Position numbers and translations under genes: made by a program
Notes under the pieces: generated by a model
Told to the model about the DNA's origin: nothing
Seen by the model: only the letters and a program-made list of their open reading frames with translations
Databases searched by the model: none
Assembly (NCBI GenBank): GCA_963715025.1
Contig: CAVQQQ010000009.1
Span: 1,426,001-1,490,000 of the forward strand
Direction: 5' to 3'
Source: DASSJT01 sp963715025
GTDB taxonomy: Bacteria > Actinomycetota > Actinomycetes > Actinomycetales > Dermatophilaceae
DNA: 64,000 nt
In this document: positions 33,589 to 42,105 of the stretch, piece after piece
Layout: every line of letters starts with the position of its first letter
Position numbering within the stretch: position 1 is the first letter of the stretch

Positions 33589-36128
33589 CCCGCCCGGAGC
33601 CGCCTGCGGCAGAAGCGGCTGCCGAGCTCACGGCAGCCGGGCTGGTCGTGGACTGGGAGGGTGTTCGGAGTCTCCCGGGGCACGACGCCTCGGCGGTGGC
33701 CCGACGTCTGGGCCGGCTGCGTGGGCACGCGGTCCACTTGGCTTTGCTCGGCGAGGCCGGGGGGTCCGGGCTCGAGCGCGTCCTCGGCGGGCGGCCCGAC
33801 GGTGCCGGGCAGACGGCCTGGTTCGGTCCCGTCGACTCGGAGCTGGCCCGTCCGGCGGCAGCCGCCCTGACCTGGCTGGGCTCCCTCGGGCTGGGTCCCG
33901 GGCTGGTGGCGCTGCTGTTGGGCGCCGGCAGGGATTCGCAGGCCCTTCGAGGACGGCTGGGCGAACTCGTGCCGGGAGCGGCGCGCGCGACTGTGCTCCA
34001 GCTCGACCACGGCGACGGCCTCGTGGCCGCGCTGGACGGCCTCTTGCGGCACATGGCGCACCGCCGGGCGCCCAGCGTCGATGATGACCCCGATTGGGTG
34101 ATCACCGAGACCGGGACCGACGTGCTGCGACACCGCATCACCGAGTCCCTGTTCACCTTGGCTTCGGGTGGTATGGCGGTACGGGGAACCGTGGAGGAGG
34201 ACGGGACCGGAACAGTGCCGATGGTCCTCGCGGCGGGTGTGTACACCGGTCGCGGACCCGAGGAACACCTCCAGCCGGGACCGCTGTGGGGCGCCCTGGG
34301 GATTGCGCCGCCCCCGGCGGGCGACGTGCGCACGCTCGATCTGCGGACCGGAGTCCTCGCGCGCCGGGCGGCCGACCTGGCGAGTGTGCGCTTCGCGAGT
34401 GCGGCAGTGCCGGGTACGGCCGCGATGCGGGTCGAGGGTCGTGTGGGGTCCCTCACCCCCACACCGGTGCTCCTGCTCCCTGAAGGTGGCGACGGCGACC
34501 AGGGGCGGGACGCGGGGGTCGACTGGGCTCGCACCGGCCCACGCGACGCGGGAGGGATGGCCGTTGCCGCCACCCAGCGGCTCGGCCGTGAGAACGGGCG
34601 GCGCACGGTCGAGCGTCTCGTCGCCTGCGCGAGCAATCCCTACAATCCCCCCCACCTGGACACCCTGCTCGCCCAGGCGCACAGGCTGCGCGAGGTGGGC
34701 TTCGACCGGGCCCTCGCAGCCCACCGCGCCGCCTGGGCCGCCCGGTGGGACCGCGTCGACGTTGAGATACCCGACGACCCTGAAGCCCAGAAGGCACTCC
34801 GCTTCGCCCTGTTCCAGCTCTGGAACCACACCGGTCGACATGACGAGCTCGCCTTGGGTGCCCGCGGGCTCACGGGCGCGGCGTATGCCGGCCACGTGTT
34901 CTGGGATGCGGACGTGTTCATGCTGCCGGCCCTGGTCACGATCGACCCGGCTTCCGCTCGCGCCATGGTGCTCTACCGGCTGAACCGCCTCAGGGCGGCG
35001 CGGTCCCGCGCGGACGGTGCCGGTCGCGCCGGTGCCCGCTTCCCGTGGGAGTCTGCCAGCGACGGGTACGACGTCACTCCCACCGCGGGCTTCCTCGGCG
35101 GCCGGCGGGTTCCCGTGCTGACCGGCTCGCAGGAAGAGCACATCACTGCCGACGTGGCCTGGGCCGCGGACTTCTATGCGACGTGGACCGGCGACACCTC
35201 GTTCGTCGCCGGGGTGGGCAGGCCGCTGGTCGTGGAGAGTGCCCGCTACTGGACCTCTCGATGCAGCGTGGACGACCGAGGGCTCGCCCACATCCAGGGG
35301 GTTATCGGCCCGGACGAATACCACGAGTCCGTCGACGACAACGCGTTCACCAACGTCTTGGCGCGATGGAACTTGACCCGGGCGGCGGACATTGTGGAGG
35401 CTGAGTTTGGCGCGACTGCCGAGACGACGGGCTGGCGGGCGCTCTCCCGGCAGCTGGTGGACAACCTCGACCCTGCCTCCGGTCTGTACGAGCAGTTCTC
35501 CGGTTTCCACCAGCTCGAGCCCCTGGTCGCGGCGGACATCGCAGCCGTCCCCTTTGCCGGTGACGTGCTTCTCGGGCCCGAGCGACTGGCGCGCAGCCAG
35601 CTGATCAAGCAGCCGGACGTCCTCATGCTCCACTTCATGCTGCCCGACCACGTGGCACCCGGGTCCCTGGATTCGAACCTGGACTTCTACCTGCCGCGGA
35701 CCGTGCACGGTTCCTCGCTCTCGCCGGCGGTCAGCGCATCGCTGCTCGCCCGGGCGGGACGTCCCGACGAGGGCTACGACCTGTTCCGGGTGGCCCTCGA
35801 GCTGGACCTGCACGACGAAACCGGCTTGACGGCAGCGGGCCTTCACCTGGCGACCCTGGGTGGGGTCTGGCAGGCCATGCTGCGAGGATTCCTGGGCGCG
35901 CGCGTCCGCGCAGGCGTCCTCGAGCTCGACCCACGACTGCCGACTCGATGGGAGCGCGTCGCAGTTCGCTTTGGCTGTCTGGGGCGACGGGTGCGCGTCG
36001 GCGTCACGCCCGACCAGGTGGTCGTGGAGACCGACGGGCCGCTGCAGGTGGGTCTCGAAGGCTCAGGTGCGCAGGTTGTCGACGGCCGGGCCGTGCTGGC
36101 CCGTGAAGGGAAGCGTGAGACGAGATGA
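33585..36128 (+). CDS. GH65 family disaccharide phosphorylase with N-terminal extension
   Basis: This glycoside hydrolase family 65 protein (847 residues) phosphorolyses an alpha-linked disaccharide such as trehalose, maltose or kojibiose; which one is not readable. Typical GH65 sequence begins near residue 168 (DWVITETGTDVLRHRITESL). It includes GHVFWDADVFMLPALV, the catalytic general-acid region VIGPDEYHESVDDNAFTN (Glu about 578) and KQPDVLMLHFML. The first ~165 residues are extra and weakly HAD- or phosphatase-like at best. The gene is coupled at both ends by 4-bp overlaps to the mutase and UspA genes. Confidence 0.9.
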   Translation: MTRPEPPAAEAAAELTAAGLVVDWEGVRSLPGHDASAVARRLGRLRGHAVHLALLGEAGGSGLERVLGGRPDGAGQTAWFGPVDSELARPAAAALTWLGSLGLGPGLVALLLGAGRDSQALRGRLGELVPGAARATVLQLDHGDGLVAALDGLLRHMAHRRAPSVDDDPDWVITETGTDVLRHRITESLFTLASGGMAVRGTVEEDGTGTVPMVLAAGVYTGRGPEEHLQPGPLWGALGIAPPPAGDVRTLDLRTGVLARRAADLASVRFASAAVPGTAAMRVEGRVGSLTPTPVLLLPEGGDGDQGRDAGVDWARTGPRDAGGMAVAATQRLGRENGRRTVERLVACASNPYNPPHLDTLLAQAHRLREVGFDRALAAHRAAWAARWDRVDVEIPDDPEAQKALRFALFQLWNHTGRHDELALGARGLTGAAYAGHVFWDADVFMLPALVTIDPASARAMVLYRLNRLRAARSRADGAGRAGARFPWESASDGYDVTPTAGFLGGRRVPVLTGSQEEHITADVAWAADFYATWTGDTSFVAGVGRPLVVESARYWTSRCSVDDRGLAHIQGVIGPDEYHESVDDNAFTNVLARWNLTRAADIVEAEFGATAETTGWRALSRQLVDNLDPASGLYEQFSGFHQLEPLVAADIAAVPFAGDVLLGPERLARSQLIKQPDVLMLHFMLPDHVAPGSLDSNLDFYLPRTVHGSSLSPAVSASLLARAGRPDEGYDLFRVALELDLHDETGLTAAGLHLATLGGVWQAMLRGFLGARVRAGVLELDPRLPTRWERVAVRFGCLGRRVRVGVTPDQVVVETDGPLQVGLEGSGAQVVDGRAVLAREGKRETR

Positions 36129-36811
36129 CACCACTGGTGGCTCTGCTGGGAGCAGGCGGCACTGACTCGGTGGATCGAGTGGCGCGGGCCCTCGCGCGGG
36201 CCCTTGGCACCGAGGCCACGCGACCGACTTCCGATCCGCAGCGATCCTGGGAGCCTGACGAGATCGGCGTCATGGCCCGGGGCGACCCGGTGCTGTCGTG
36301 GCCGGATCTGGCCCAGTCACTCCGGCAGCCCCTCGTGATCGTGCCCTCCGGGGTGCCCGAGGGGTATGCCGTGCGGCGAGTTCTCGTGCCCCTCGACGGC
36401 ACGGCGGAGTCCGCCGAGGCGGTGCGGCAGACGGTCGACCTCCTCGCAGGGGAGGGTGTGGAGGTGATCGTCCTGCACGTCTTCAACGCGAAGAACGTGC
36501 CGCACTTCTGGGACCAGGCGGGCCACGCAGAGCGGGCCTGGTCCCAGGAGTTCAGGACGCGGTTCTGCGGGCCGCACGACGTCCGGCTGGTGCTGCGGGC
36601 CGGGGCCCCGGGGGACCGCCTCCTGGACGCGGCTGTCGACGAACGAGCCGACCTCGTCGTCCTCGGGTGGTCCCAGCGGCTGGCTGCGGGGCGCGCGCGC
36701 ACCGTCCGGCGGGCGGTGGCCGACGCAACGGTGCCAGTCATGCTCATCCCGCTGGTGACGACCTCGGGACCTTCTGCCCTGTCGTCCCCGGGGCGGGTAA
36801 CGGTCTCCTGA
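36125..36811 (+). CDS. Universal stress protein (UspA) family
   Basis: This 228-residue protein holds one clear Usp domain from about residue 83 (YAVRRVLVPLDGTAESAEAV) to 210 (ADLVVLGWSQRL, then VRRAVADATVPVMLIP). The usual ATP-binding GxxG motif is replaced by WSQRLAAGRARTVRRAV, so ATP binding is doubtful. The N-terminal 80 residues look like a degenerate second Usp half ending LRQPLVIVPSG. It is encoded by overlap with GH65, an unusual setting that suggests stress-linked control of the sugar pathway (inference). Confidence 0.85.
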   Translation: MTPLVALLGAGGTDSVDRVARALARALGTEATRPTSDPQRSWEPDEIGVMARGDPVLSWPDLAQSLRQPLVIVPSGVPEGYAVRRVLVPLDGTAESAEAVRQTVDLLAGEGVEVIVLHVFNAKNVPHFWDQAGHAERAWSQEFRTRFCGPHDVRLVLRAGAPGDRLLDAAVDERADLVVLGWSQRLAAGRARTVRRAVADATVPVMLIPLVTTSGPSALSSPGRVTVS

Positions 36812-36814
36812 GGC

Positions 36815-37072
36815 ATGCGCTCGTACCAGGTCCACGTGGACCTCGGTGCTGCGCTCTCGACGCCGGACCATTGCCCTGCTTGCGGCTCCGAGAGCCTGCG
36901 CGCTATGCCGAGCGGTGACGGGGTCACCTTCCTGTGCGGGGACTGCTGGCAGTGCTGGCGACCGGGGTTCGGTCACCTCAGCCCGGTGGACCCACACACC
37001 TGCACGGCGTGCTCCTACCAGTCGCTGTGCCTGGCCGCGGAGGGGTCCCGGGCGGAGAGGGCAGAGGTATGA
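36815..37072 (+). CDS. Small eight-cysteine zinc-ribbon-like protein
   Basis: This 85-residue protein of unknown family has cysteines at 20, 23, 41, 44, 47, 63, 66 and 72. CPAC and CGDC form a clear zinc-ribbon pair. A second set (C47, CTAC at 63-66, C72) could bind another metal or an iron-sulfur cluster. There is no signal peptide or membrane segment. ATG 36815 follows the UspA stop by three bases, and its own stop overlaps the region just before the glycosyltransferase start, so it is part of the operon. It may be a small regulator or metal sensor. Confidence 0.7.
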   Translation: MRSYQVHVDLGAALSTPDHCPACGSESLRAMPSGDGVTFLCGDCWQCWRPGFGHLSPVDPHTCTACSYQSLCLAAEGSRAERAEV

Positions 37073-37076
37073 GCGA

Positions 37077-38153
37077 ATGCGCATCGGCCTGATCGCACCT
37101 CCGTGGCTCACCGTGCCGCCCAGCGGCTATGGCGGCACCGAGCTGGTCATCGACCTCCTCGCCCGGGGTCTGGTCCGGCGAGGTCACGACGTCCGGCTCT
37201 TCACGGTCGGCTCGTCGACGACCCCCGTGACGCGGTCCTACCTCTTCGCGCAACCCCAGACCCCGATGGGCAACACCCTCTCGGAGACAGCACACGTCCT
37301 GGCGGCCTACGAGGCGCTGGCTGAGGTCGACGTGATCCATGACAACACCTCTGTTGGGCCGATTGCGGCCGCCGCAGCGGGCACCCTGTGGTCGCCGACC
37401 GTGGTCACCAACCATGGGCCGTTCACCCCCACCACCCGCCTGGTCTACGGCGAGGTCGTCCGCCACGCAGCCGTGGTGGCGGTCTCCCACGACCAGGCGC
37501 GTTCCGCCGGTCCGGTGCCAGTCACGGCCGTGATCCACCACGGCATCGACACCGAGGTGCTCCGCTATGGGGACGGCCGCGGGGGCTATGCGCTCTTCGT
37601 GGGCCGCATGTCCCCCGACAAGGGCGCCCACCGGGCCATCCAGGCCGCCAGGGCGGCCGGCGTCCCGCTGGTCATCGCCACCAGGATCTCGGAGCCCGAG
37701 GAGCGCGACTACTTCCGCACGCGGGTGCACCCGCTCCTCGGGCCCGACGTCGAGGTCATCGAAGAGGTGTCCGTGGACCGCAAGGTCGAGCTCTACCAGG
37801 ACGCCGTGGCGCTCCTCAACCCGATCTCGTGGCCCGAGCCCTTCGGCCTGGTGATGGTCGAGGCGCTGGCCTGTGGCACGCCCGTGCTGGCCTTCTCCTG
37901 TGGCGCCGCACCCGAGATCGTCGACCACGGCCGCACGGGTTTCCTGTGCGCGGATGAGGCGGACATGGCCGCGCACTTCGGCGAGCTGGATCGCATCTCC
38001 CGATCGGACTGCCGCCGCTCGGCCGAGCAGAGGTTCTCCATGGAACGCATGGCGGCCGACCACGAACGGCTCTACGGGCGCCTGCTGGAGGGGGCAGGCG
38101 CGCAGAATGGCCTCCCCCGGCATTCGTCGGGGGAGGCAGTGAACCTGTCCTGA
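37077..38153 (+). CDS. Family 4 glycosyltransferase
   Basis: This GT-B glycosyltransferase of 358 residues starts MRIGLIAPPWLTVPPSGYGG, the donor-side glycine loop typical of a GT4 subgroup often found next to glycogen-debranching-like glucosidases. VVTNHGPFTPTTRLVYGEVV follows, and the nucleotide-sugar site is in the second half (YALFVGRMSPDKGAHRAIQA, then PFGLVMVEALACGTPVLAFS, the E-X7-E type motif). Donor and acceptor are unknown. ATG 37077 is in the only frame consistent with the end. The last 15 codons overlap a strong hairpin. Confidence 0.9.
   Translation: MRIGLIAPPWLTVPPSGYGGTELVIDLLARGLVRRGHDVRLFTVGSSTTPVTRSYLFAQPQTPMGNTLSETAHVLAAYEALAEVDVIHDNTSVGPIAAAAAGTLWSPTVVTNHGPFTPTTRLVYGEVVRHAAVVAVSHDQARSAGPVPVTAVIHHGIDTEVLRYGDGRGGYALFVGRMSPDKGAHRAIQAARAAGVPLVIATRISEPEERDYFRTRVHPLLGPDVEVIEEVSVDRKVELYQDAVALLNPISWPEPFGLVMVEALACGTPVLAFSCGAAPEIVDHGRTGFLCADEADMAAHFGELDRISRSDCRRSAEQRFSMERMAADHERLYGRLLEGAGAQNGLPRHSSGEAVNLS
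38110..38137 (+). terminator. Hairpin within the 3' end of the glycosyltransferase gene
   Basis: GCCTCCCCCG (38110-38119) pairs with CGGGGGAGGC (38128-38137), 10 bp with an 8-nt loop. It lies inside the last 15 codons. It probably terminates the operon, as the next gene has its own leaderless-type promoter. Confidence 0.55.
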
Positions 38154-38206
38154 GCCGCTCCGCCACAGGTTCCCCGGCCGCTTGATCGTCCCCTCGGAGA
38201 GGTCGG

Positions 38207-38212
38207 TAGCGT
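38207..38212 (+). promoter_or_regulatory. -10 box TAGCGT, leaderless start of the glucosidase gene
   Basis: TAGCGT ends 6 nt before GTG 38219. A possible -35, TTGATC (38182-38187), is 19 bp upstream. Confidence 0.5.
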
Positions 38213-38218
38213 GAGACG

Positions 38219-40345
38219 GTGACCGAAGCATGGAGCACGACGATCTCGCCACTGGCCCACGATGCCGGCGCCCAGGTGACCGTGATCGAGGGCTCGAGCT
38301 TCTCGCTCGGCGACCGCCGCGGCGATATCGTGCCCGGCGGCTCCCAAGGGCTGTTCGTCCGTGACGTCAGGATCCTGTCGACCTGGGTCCTGACCATCGA
38401 CGACCTCCTGGTGGAGCCGCTCTCCACCACGCAGCCGGACCCGTTCGCTGCCACGTTCCTCTCCCGGGCGCAGTCCCACGGCGCATCCGAGAGCGGTCTG
38501 ATGGTCGAACGGCGCCGGTATGTCGGCCACGGCATGCGCGAGGACGTGGTGCTGCGCAACCTGCTCTCCCGGCCGGTGACCTGCCGCGTTGCGGTGGAGG
38601 TCCACTCCGACTTCGCGGACCTCTTCGACGTCAAGTCGGGCCACGCCCAGGGCCGGGAGGCACCCGGTCCCACCGCGGCTGGCGCCGATGCCCGTCTGGA
38701 CCGCCCGGGGGACGCGCTCACGCATGTGCTGGTGCGTTCCTCGATCCACGGCCGCATCGACGAGGAAGCCCTGGTGTGGGATGTCACCCTGCCGCCGCGC
38801 GGGCGCTGGGAGACCACCCTCGAGGTACTTCCCACCATCAGCGGCGAGCCGCTCGCGCTCAGGCACCCCGCCGGGCTGCCCGTCGAGCACTCGGTGCCGG
38901 CGGTCCAGCTGCGCGAGTGGCGCGAGGGCAGCCCCCTGGTCAGGAGCAGCAGTCCCGACCTCACGCGCGTCCTGCGGCGGTGCGTCGAGGACCTGGGGTC
39001 GCTGCGCATCTACGACGAGGCCCACCCCGAGCGGGCCGTCGTCGCCGCCGGGGCCCCGTGGTTCATGGCGCTGTTCGGGCGGGACTCCCTGCTGACATCG
39101 TGGATGCTCCTGCCCTTCGACACCTCCCTGGCCAGCGGCACGCTGCACACGCTCGCGGAGCACCAGGGCCAGCGGGTCGTGGCCGCGACTGAGGAGGAGC
39201 CGGGCCGCATCCTCCATGAGATCCGCTTCGGCTACGCGGCGCGCCTGGCCCTGGGCGGGAACCGTGTCTACTACGGCACCGCTGACGCGACCCCGCTCTT
39301 CGTGATGCTCCTCGGCGAGCTCCGGCGCTGGGGCGTGGGCCTCGACGAGCTCAGGCCCCTCCTCGACGCAGCGGATGACGCGCTCCGCTGGATCGAGCAC
39401 TACGGGGACGCCGATGGCGATGGGTTCATCGAGTACGCCCGCAAGACGCCCGATGGCCTCCTGAACCAGGGCTGGAAGGACTCCTGGGACGGCGTCACGT
39501 TCGCCGACGGCCGCCCCGCAGAGCCGGCGATTGCCCTGGCCGAGGTCCAGGGCTACGCGTATGCCGCGTACCTGGCCCGTGCCGAACTGGCAGCGGAGCT
39601 GGGCGACCAGACCACCGAGCGTCGCTGCACCGACCGGGCGGCCCGGCTGAAGGAGCGCTTCAATGAGGCGTTCTGGCTCGACGACCTCGGGTGGTACGCC
39701 TTGGCCCTCGACCGCGACAAGCGGCCGGTCGACTCGCTGGCCTCCAACATGGGCCACTGCCTCTGGACCGGGATCGTCGAGGAGGAACTTGCCCCCAAGG
39801 CGGCCGCGGCGTTGCTCTCGCCGGAGATGTTCAGCGGGTGGGGGATCCGCACCCTGGCCTCGTCGATGGCTGCCTACAACCCGATGAGCTACCACAACGG
39901 CTCGGTGTGGCCGCACGACAGCGCCCTGTGCGCCGCGGGCCTGATGCGCTACGGGTTCGTCGGCGAGGCGACCCGCGTCGCCACGGCCCTCCTCGACGCT
40001 GCACGCCACTTCGACCACCGGCTGCCGGAGCTGTTCTGCGGTTTCGCCAGGGCCGAGTTCGACCGGCCGATCCCCTACCCGACCTCGTGCTCGCCTCAGG
40101 CGTGGGCCTCTGCCGCTCCGCTCCAGCTCTTGCGCAGCCTCCTGCGTCTGGAGCCCAACGCACCGCATGGCGAGGTGAACTGCGCACCCGTGGTGCCAGA
40201 GCGCTACCTGCCCCTCTTCCTGGGGCCGATCACGGTCGGCCCGGTGTCGGTGAGCATCGATGTCGACAGCGAGGGCTGGACGGCTCGCGGCTCCGACCAG
40301 CGAGCGATCAAGGTCGCGCCTGGCAGGATGTCCGTCAGCCACTGA
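38219..40345 (+). CDS. Amylo-alpha-1,6-glucosidase / glycogen debranching-type enzyme
   Basis: This 708-residue protein has an N-terminal beta domain (GDE_N_bis type, GDRRGDIVPGGSQGLFVRDV near residue 31) and an (alpha/alpha)6-barrel with WFMALFGRDSLLTSWMLLPF near 281, LNQGWKDSWDGV near 414 and YNPMSYHNGSVWPHDSAL near 553. By family it hydrolyses alpha-1,6 or similar glucosidic bonds. This subgroup is usually next to a GT4 enzyme and may act on a glucosylated osmolyte rather than glycogen (inference). GTG 38219 is the start. Confidence 0.9.
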   Translation: MTEAWSTTISPLAHDAGAQVTVIEGSSFSLGDRRGDIVPGGSQGLFVRDVRILSTWVLTIDDLLVEPLSTTQPDPFAATFLSRAQSHGASESGLMVERRRYVGHGMREDVVLRNLLSRPVTCRVAVEVHSDFADLFDVKSGHAQGREAPGPTAAGADARLDRPGDALTHVLVRSSIHGRIDEEALVWDVTLPPRGRWETTLEVLPTISGEPLALRHPAGLPVEHSVPAVQLREWREGSPLVRSSSPDLTRVLRRCVEDLGSLRIYDEAHPERAVVAAGAPWFMALFGRDSLLTSWMLLPFDTSLASGTLHTLAEHQGQRVVAATEEEPGRILHEIRFGYAARLALGGNRVYYGTADATPLFVMLLGELRRWGVGLDELRPLLDAADDALRWIEHYGDADGDGFIEYARKTPDGLLNQGWKDSWDGVTFADGRPAEPAIALAEVQGYAYAAYLARAELAAELGDQTTERRCTDRAARLKERFNEAFWLDDLGWYALALDRDKRPVDSLASNMGHCLWTGIVEEELAPKAAAALLSPEMFSGWGIRTLASSMAAYNPMSYHNGSVWPHDSALCAAGLMRYGFVGEATRVATALLDAARHFDHRLPELFCGFARAEFDRPIPYPTSCSPQAWASAAPLQLLRSLLRLEPNAPHGEVNCAPVVPERYLPLFLGPITVGPVSVSIDVDSEGWTARGSDQRAIKVAPGRMSVSH

Positions 40346-40367
40346 CCGGGCGCGGGGGCGCTGCGGC

Positions 40368-40373
40368 TAGCCT
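40368..40373 (+). promoter_or_regulatory. -10 box TAGCCT, leaderless start of the LLM oxidoreductase
   Basis: TAGCCT ends 6 nt before ATG 40380. No Shine-Dalgarno is present. Confidence 0.5.
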
Positions 40374-40379
40374 CCCCCT

Positions 40380-41246
40380 ATGCGCTACGGCATCACGATC
40401 CTGCCCGAATTCCGCTGGGCCGACGCTGCGCCGAAGTGGCGCCAGGCCGAGGCGCTCGGCTTCGACCACGCCTGGACCTACGACCACCTCGTGTGGAGCG
40501 GACTCGCCGACGCGCCCTGGTTCGGCGCTCTTCCGACGCTGACGGCTGCGGCCACCGTCACCAGCACGATCCGGCTGGGCACGTGCGTCAGCTCGCCCAA
40601 CTACCGCCACCCGTACGTCTTCGCGCGCGACCTCCTGGCGGTCGACGACGTCTCCGAGGGCCGCGTCGTCTGTGGGCTGGGCACCGGCGGCGACCTCGAC
40701 GCGCGGATCCTCGGGGAGCAGCTCGGGCTCCGGGACCGCGTGACCCGCTTCGAGGAGTTCGTCGGGCTCCTCGACCGACTCCTCACCGAGGACCGCGTCG
40801 ACCATGCCGGCGATTTCTACCGCACCATCGACGCGCGCACCCTGCCGGGGCCGGTTCAGCGCCCGCGGATCCCGTTCGTCATCGCGGCCAACGGTCCCCG
40901 GTCCATGCGCCTGGCCGCACAGCATGGGCAGGGCTGGATCACGACCGGGCCGAGCGCAGCGACCCTCGACGAGTGGTTCGCGGGAGTGGGCGAGCTCGCG
41001 GCGCGGCTCGACGACGCGCTCGCCGGTGCCGACCGGGACCGGGTCGGCTTCGGTCGCTACCTGATGCTCGACGCCTCGCCGCAGTTCTCGCTCGCGAGCG
41101 TCGACGTCTTCGAGGACATGGCCGGCCGGGCCGGTGACCTCGGTTTCACGGACGTCATCGCCCACTGGCCGCGGCCCGAGGACCCGTATGCCGGTGGGCT
41201 TGCCACGCTCGAGGAGGTCGCCAGCCGCTTCACCTCCGATCGCTGA
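40380..41246 (+). CDS. LLM-class F420-dependent oxidoreductase
   Basis: This luciferase-like TIM-barrel oxidoreductase has 288 residues. Typical segments are RWADAAPKWRQAEALGFDHA at the N-terminus, TSTIRLGTCVSSPNYRHPYV near 61, DDVSEGRVVCGLGTGGD near 90 and IPFVIAANGPRSMRLAAQHG near 163. The residues favour F420 rather than FMN as cofactor, which is usual in actinobacteria, but the cofactor was not tested. The substrate is unknown. It ends convergently against rskA. Confidence 0.88.
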   Translation: MRYGITILPEFRWADAAPKWRQAEALGFDHAWTYDHLVWSGLADAPWFGALPTLTAAATVTSTIRLGTCVSSPNYRHPYVFARDLLAVDDVSEGRVVCGLGTGGDLDARILGEQLGLRDRVTRFEEFVGLLDRLLTEDRVDHAGDFYRTIDARTLPGPVQRPRIPFVIAANGPRSMRLAAQHGQGWITTGPSAATLDEWFAGVGELAARLDDALAGADRDRVGFGRYLMLDASPQFSLASVDVFEDMAGRAGDLGFTDVIAHWPRPEDPYAGGLATLEEVASRFTSDR

Positions 41247-41270
41247 CTGCGGGCTTCGTGTGCTGGCATC

Positions 41271-41314
41271 AGCGCGCCCGGGCACCAGCGTGCCTGGCAC
41301 CAGCGGGGCGCGCT
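41271..41314. terminator. Hairpin between convergent genes
   Basis: AGCGCGCCC (41271-41279) pairs with GGGCGCGCT (41306-41314). Between the arms GGCACCAGCG-like units are repeated three times. It lies between the F420 oxidoreductase and rskA, which converge, so it can serve both. Confidence 0.55.
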
Positions 41315-41340
41315 CCTACCGCAGACCCGGGGACAGCCGG

Positions 41341-42105
41341 CTAGGCCAAGGGGAACAGCACCAGCGGCGCGCTCGTGGGCTCCGGGGAGCCGCCTGCCGG
41401 CTCCAGGGTGATCCCCACGCCGGTGGCCGCCGCCGCATCGCCCCGGAGCAGCACTGAGACGTGGTCGGCCGTGCTGTGGGGCATGAGGCCGGCCGGGTGC
41501 ATGGCCCCAGCGTCGTCCTGCAGCCACAGCTGGTAGTCCTTGCCCTGGGGCGCTTCGCCCATGTGGTCCGCCACGATGACGGCCTGCCCTAGGGACTTGC
41601 TGCGCACGATCGTCGCCGTGGCCGAGCCGACCTGGCGCTCGATGCTCTGGGCGTCCGGCGCCTGGAGTACCCGCTCGACGGCGGTCAGCTGGGGGGTGCC
41701 CTGGTCCCAGGGACTCCACACCAGCCCGCCGACCGCGAGCACCGCCGCCGCAGCCGCCGCCAGGAGCCAGGCAACCGGGCCCCGCCTTCGCCGGTGCTCC
41801 TCAAGGCTGGTTGGCGCGGGCGGCTCTGGTTCGGTGGCCGGCTCCGGTTCGGTGGCCGAGTCGCCCGGCCGGTCCGGCGGCATAGGCCGGACCGTGCGGA
41901 TCTCCCTCAGCACGCCGTCCTTCACCCGGGCAGGCGGGGGCACGTCGGTCAGCGCCGACAGCTCGACGGCAGCAGCCCGCAGGCTCGCCACCTCGGCACG
42001 GCACATGGCGCACTCTGCGAGGTGGACCTCGAAGGAGGCGCGCTCGGCATCGTCCAGCGCGTCCACGGCATACGCGCCGACCAGGCTGTGCGAGTCCACG
42101 TTCAT
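41341..42105 (-). CDS. rskA: Anti-sigma-K factor
   Basis: This single-pass membrane anti-sigma factor of 254 residues has an N-terminal zinc-binding sigma-holding domain (residues 1-75, HLAECAMCRAEV, the H-X3-C-X2-C motif near 28-35), a proline-rich stretch, a membrane segment about 113-131 (WLLAAAAAAVLAVGGLVW) and an external RskA domain (DYQLWLQDDAGAMHPAGLMP). It is expected to hold SigK until regulated proteolysis. Its start overlaps the sigK stop by four bases, so the two are made together. Confidence 0.92.
   Translation of the reverse strand: MNVDSHSLVGAYAVDALDDAERASFEVHLAECAMCRAEVASLRAAAVELSALTDVPPPARVKDGVLREIRTVRPMPPDRPGDSATEPEPATEPEPPAPTSLEEHRRRRGPVAWLLAAAAAAVLAVGGLVWSPWDQGTPQLTAVERVLQAPDAQSIERQVGSATATIVRSKSLGQAVIVADHMGEAPQGKDYQLWLQDDAGAMHPAGLMPHSTADHVSVLLRGDAAAATGVGITLEPAGGSPEPTSAPLVLFPLA

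Noticed and set aside
33012..35846. 944-codon open frame on the reverse strand
   Set aside because: It lies antisense to the mutase and GH65 genes, is made of Arg/Gly/Val-rich shadow sequence without domains, and results from the codon bias of the real genes.
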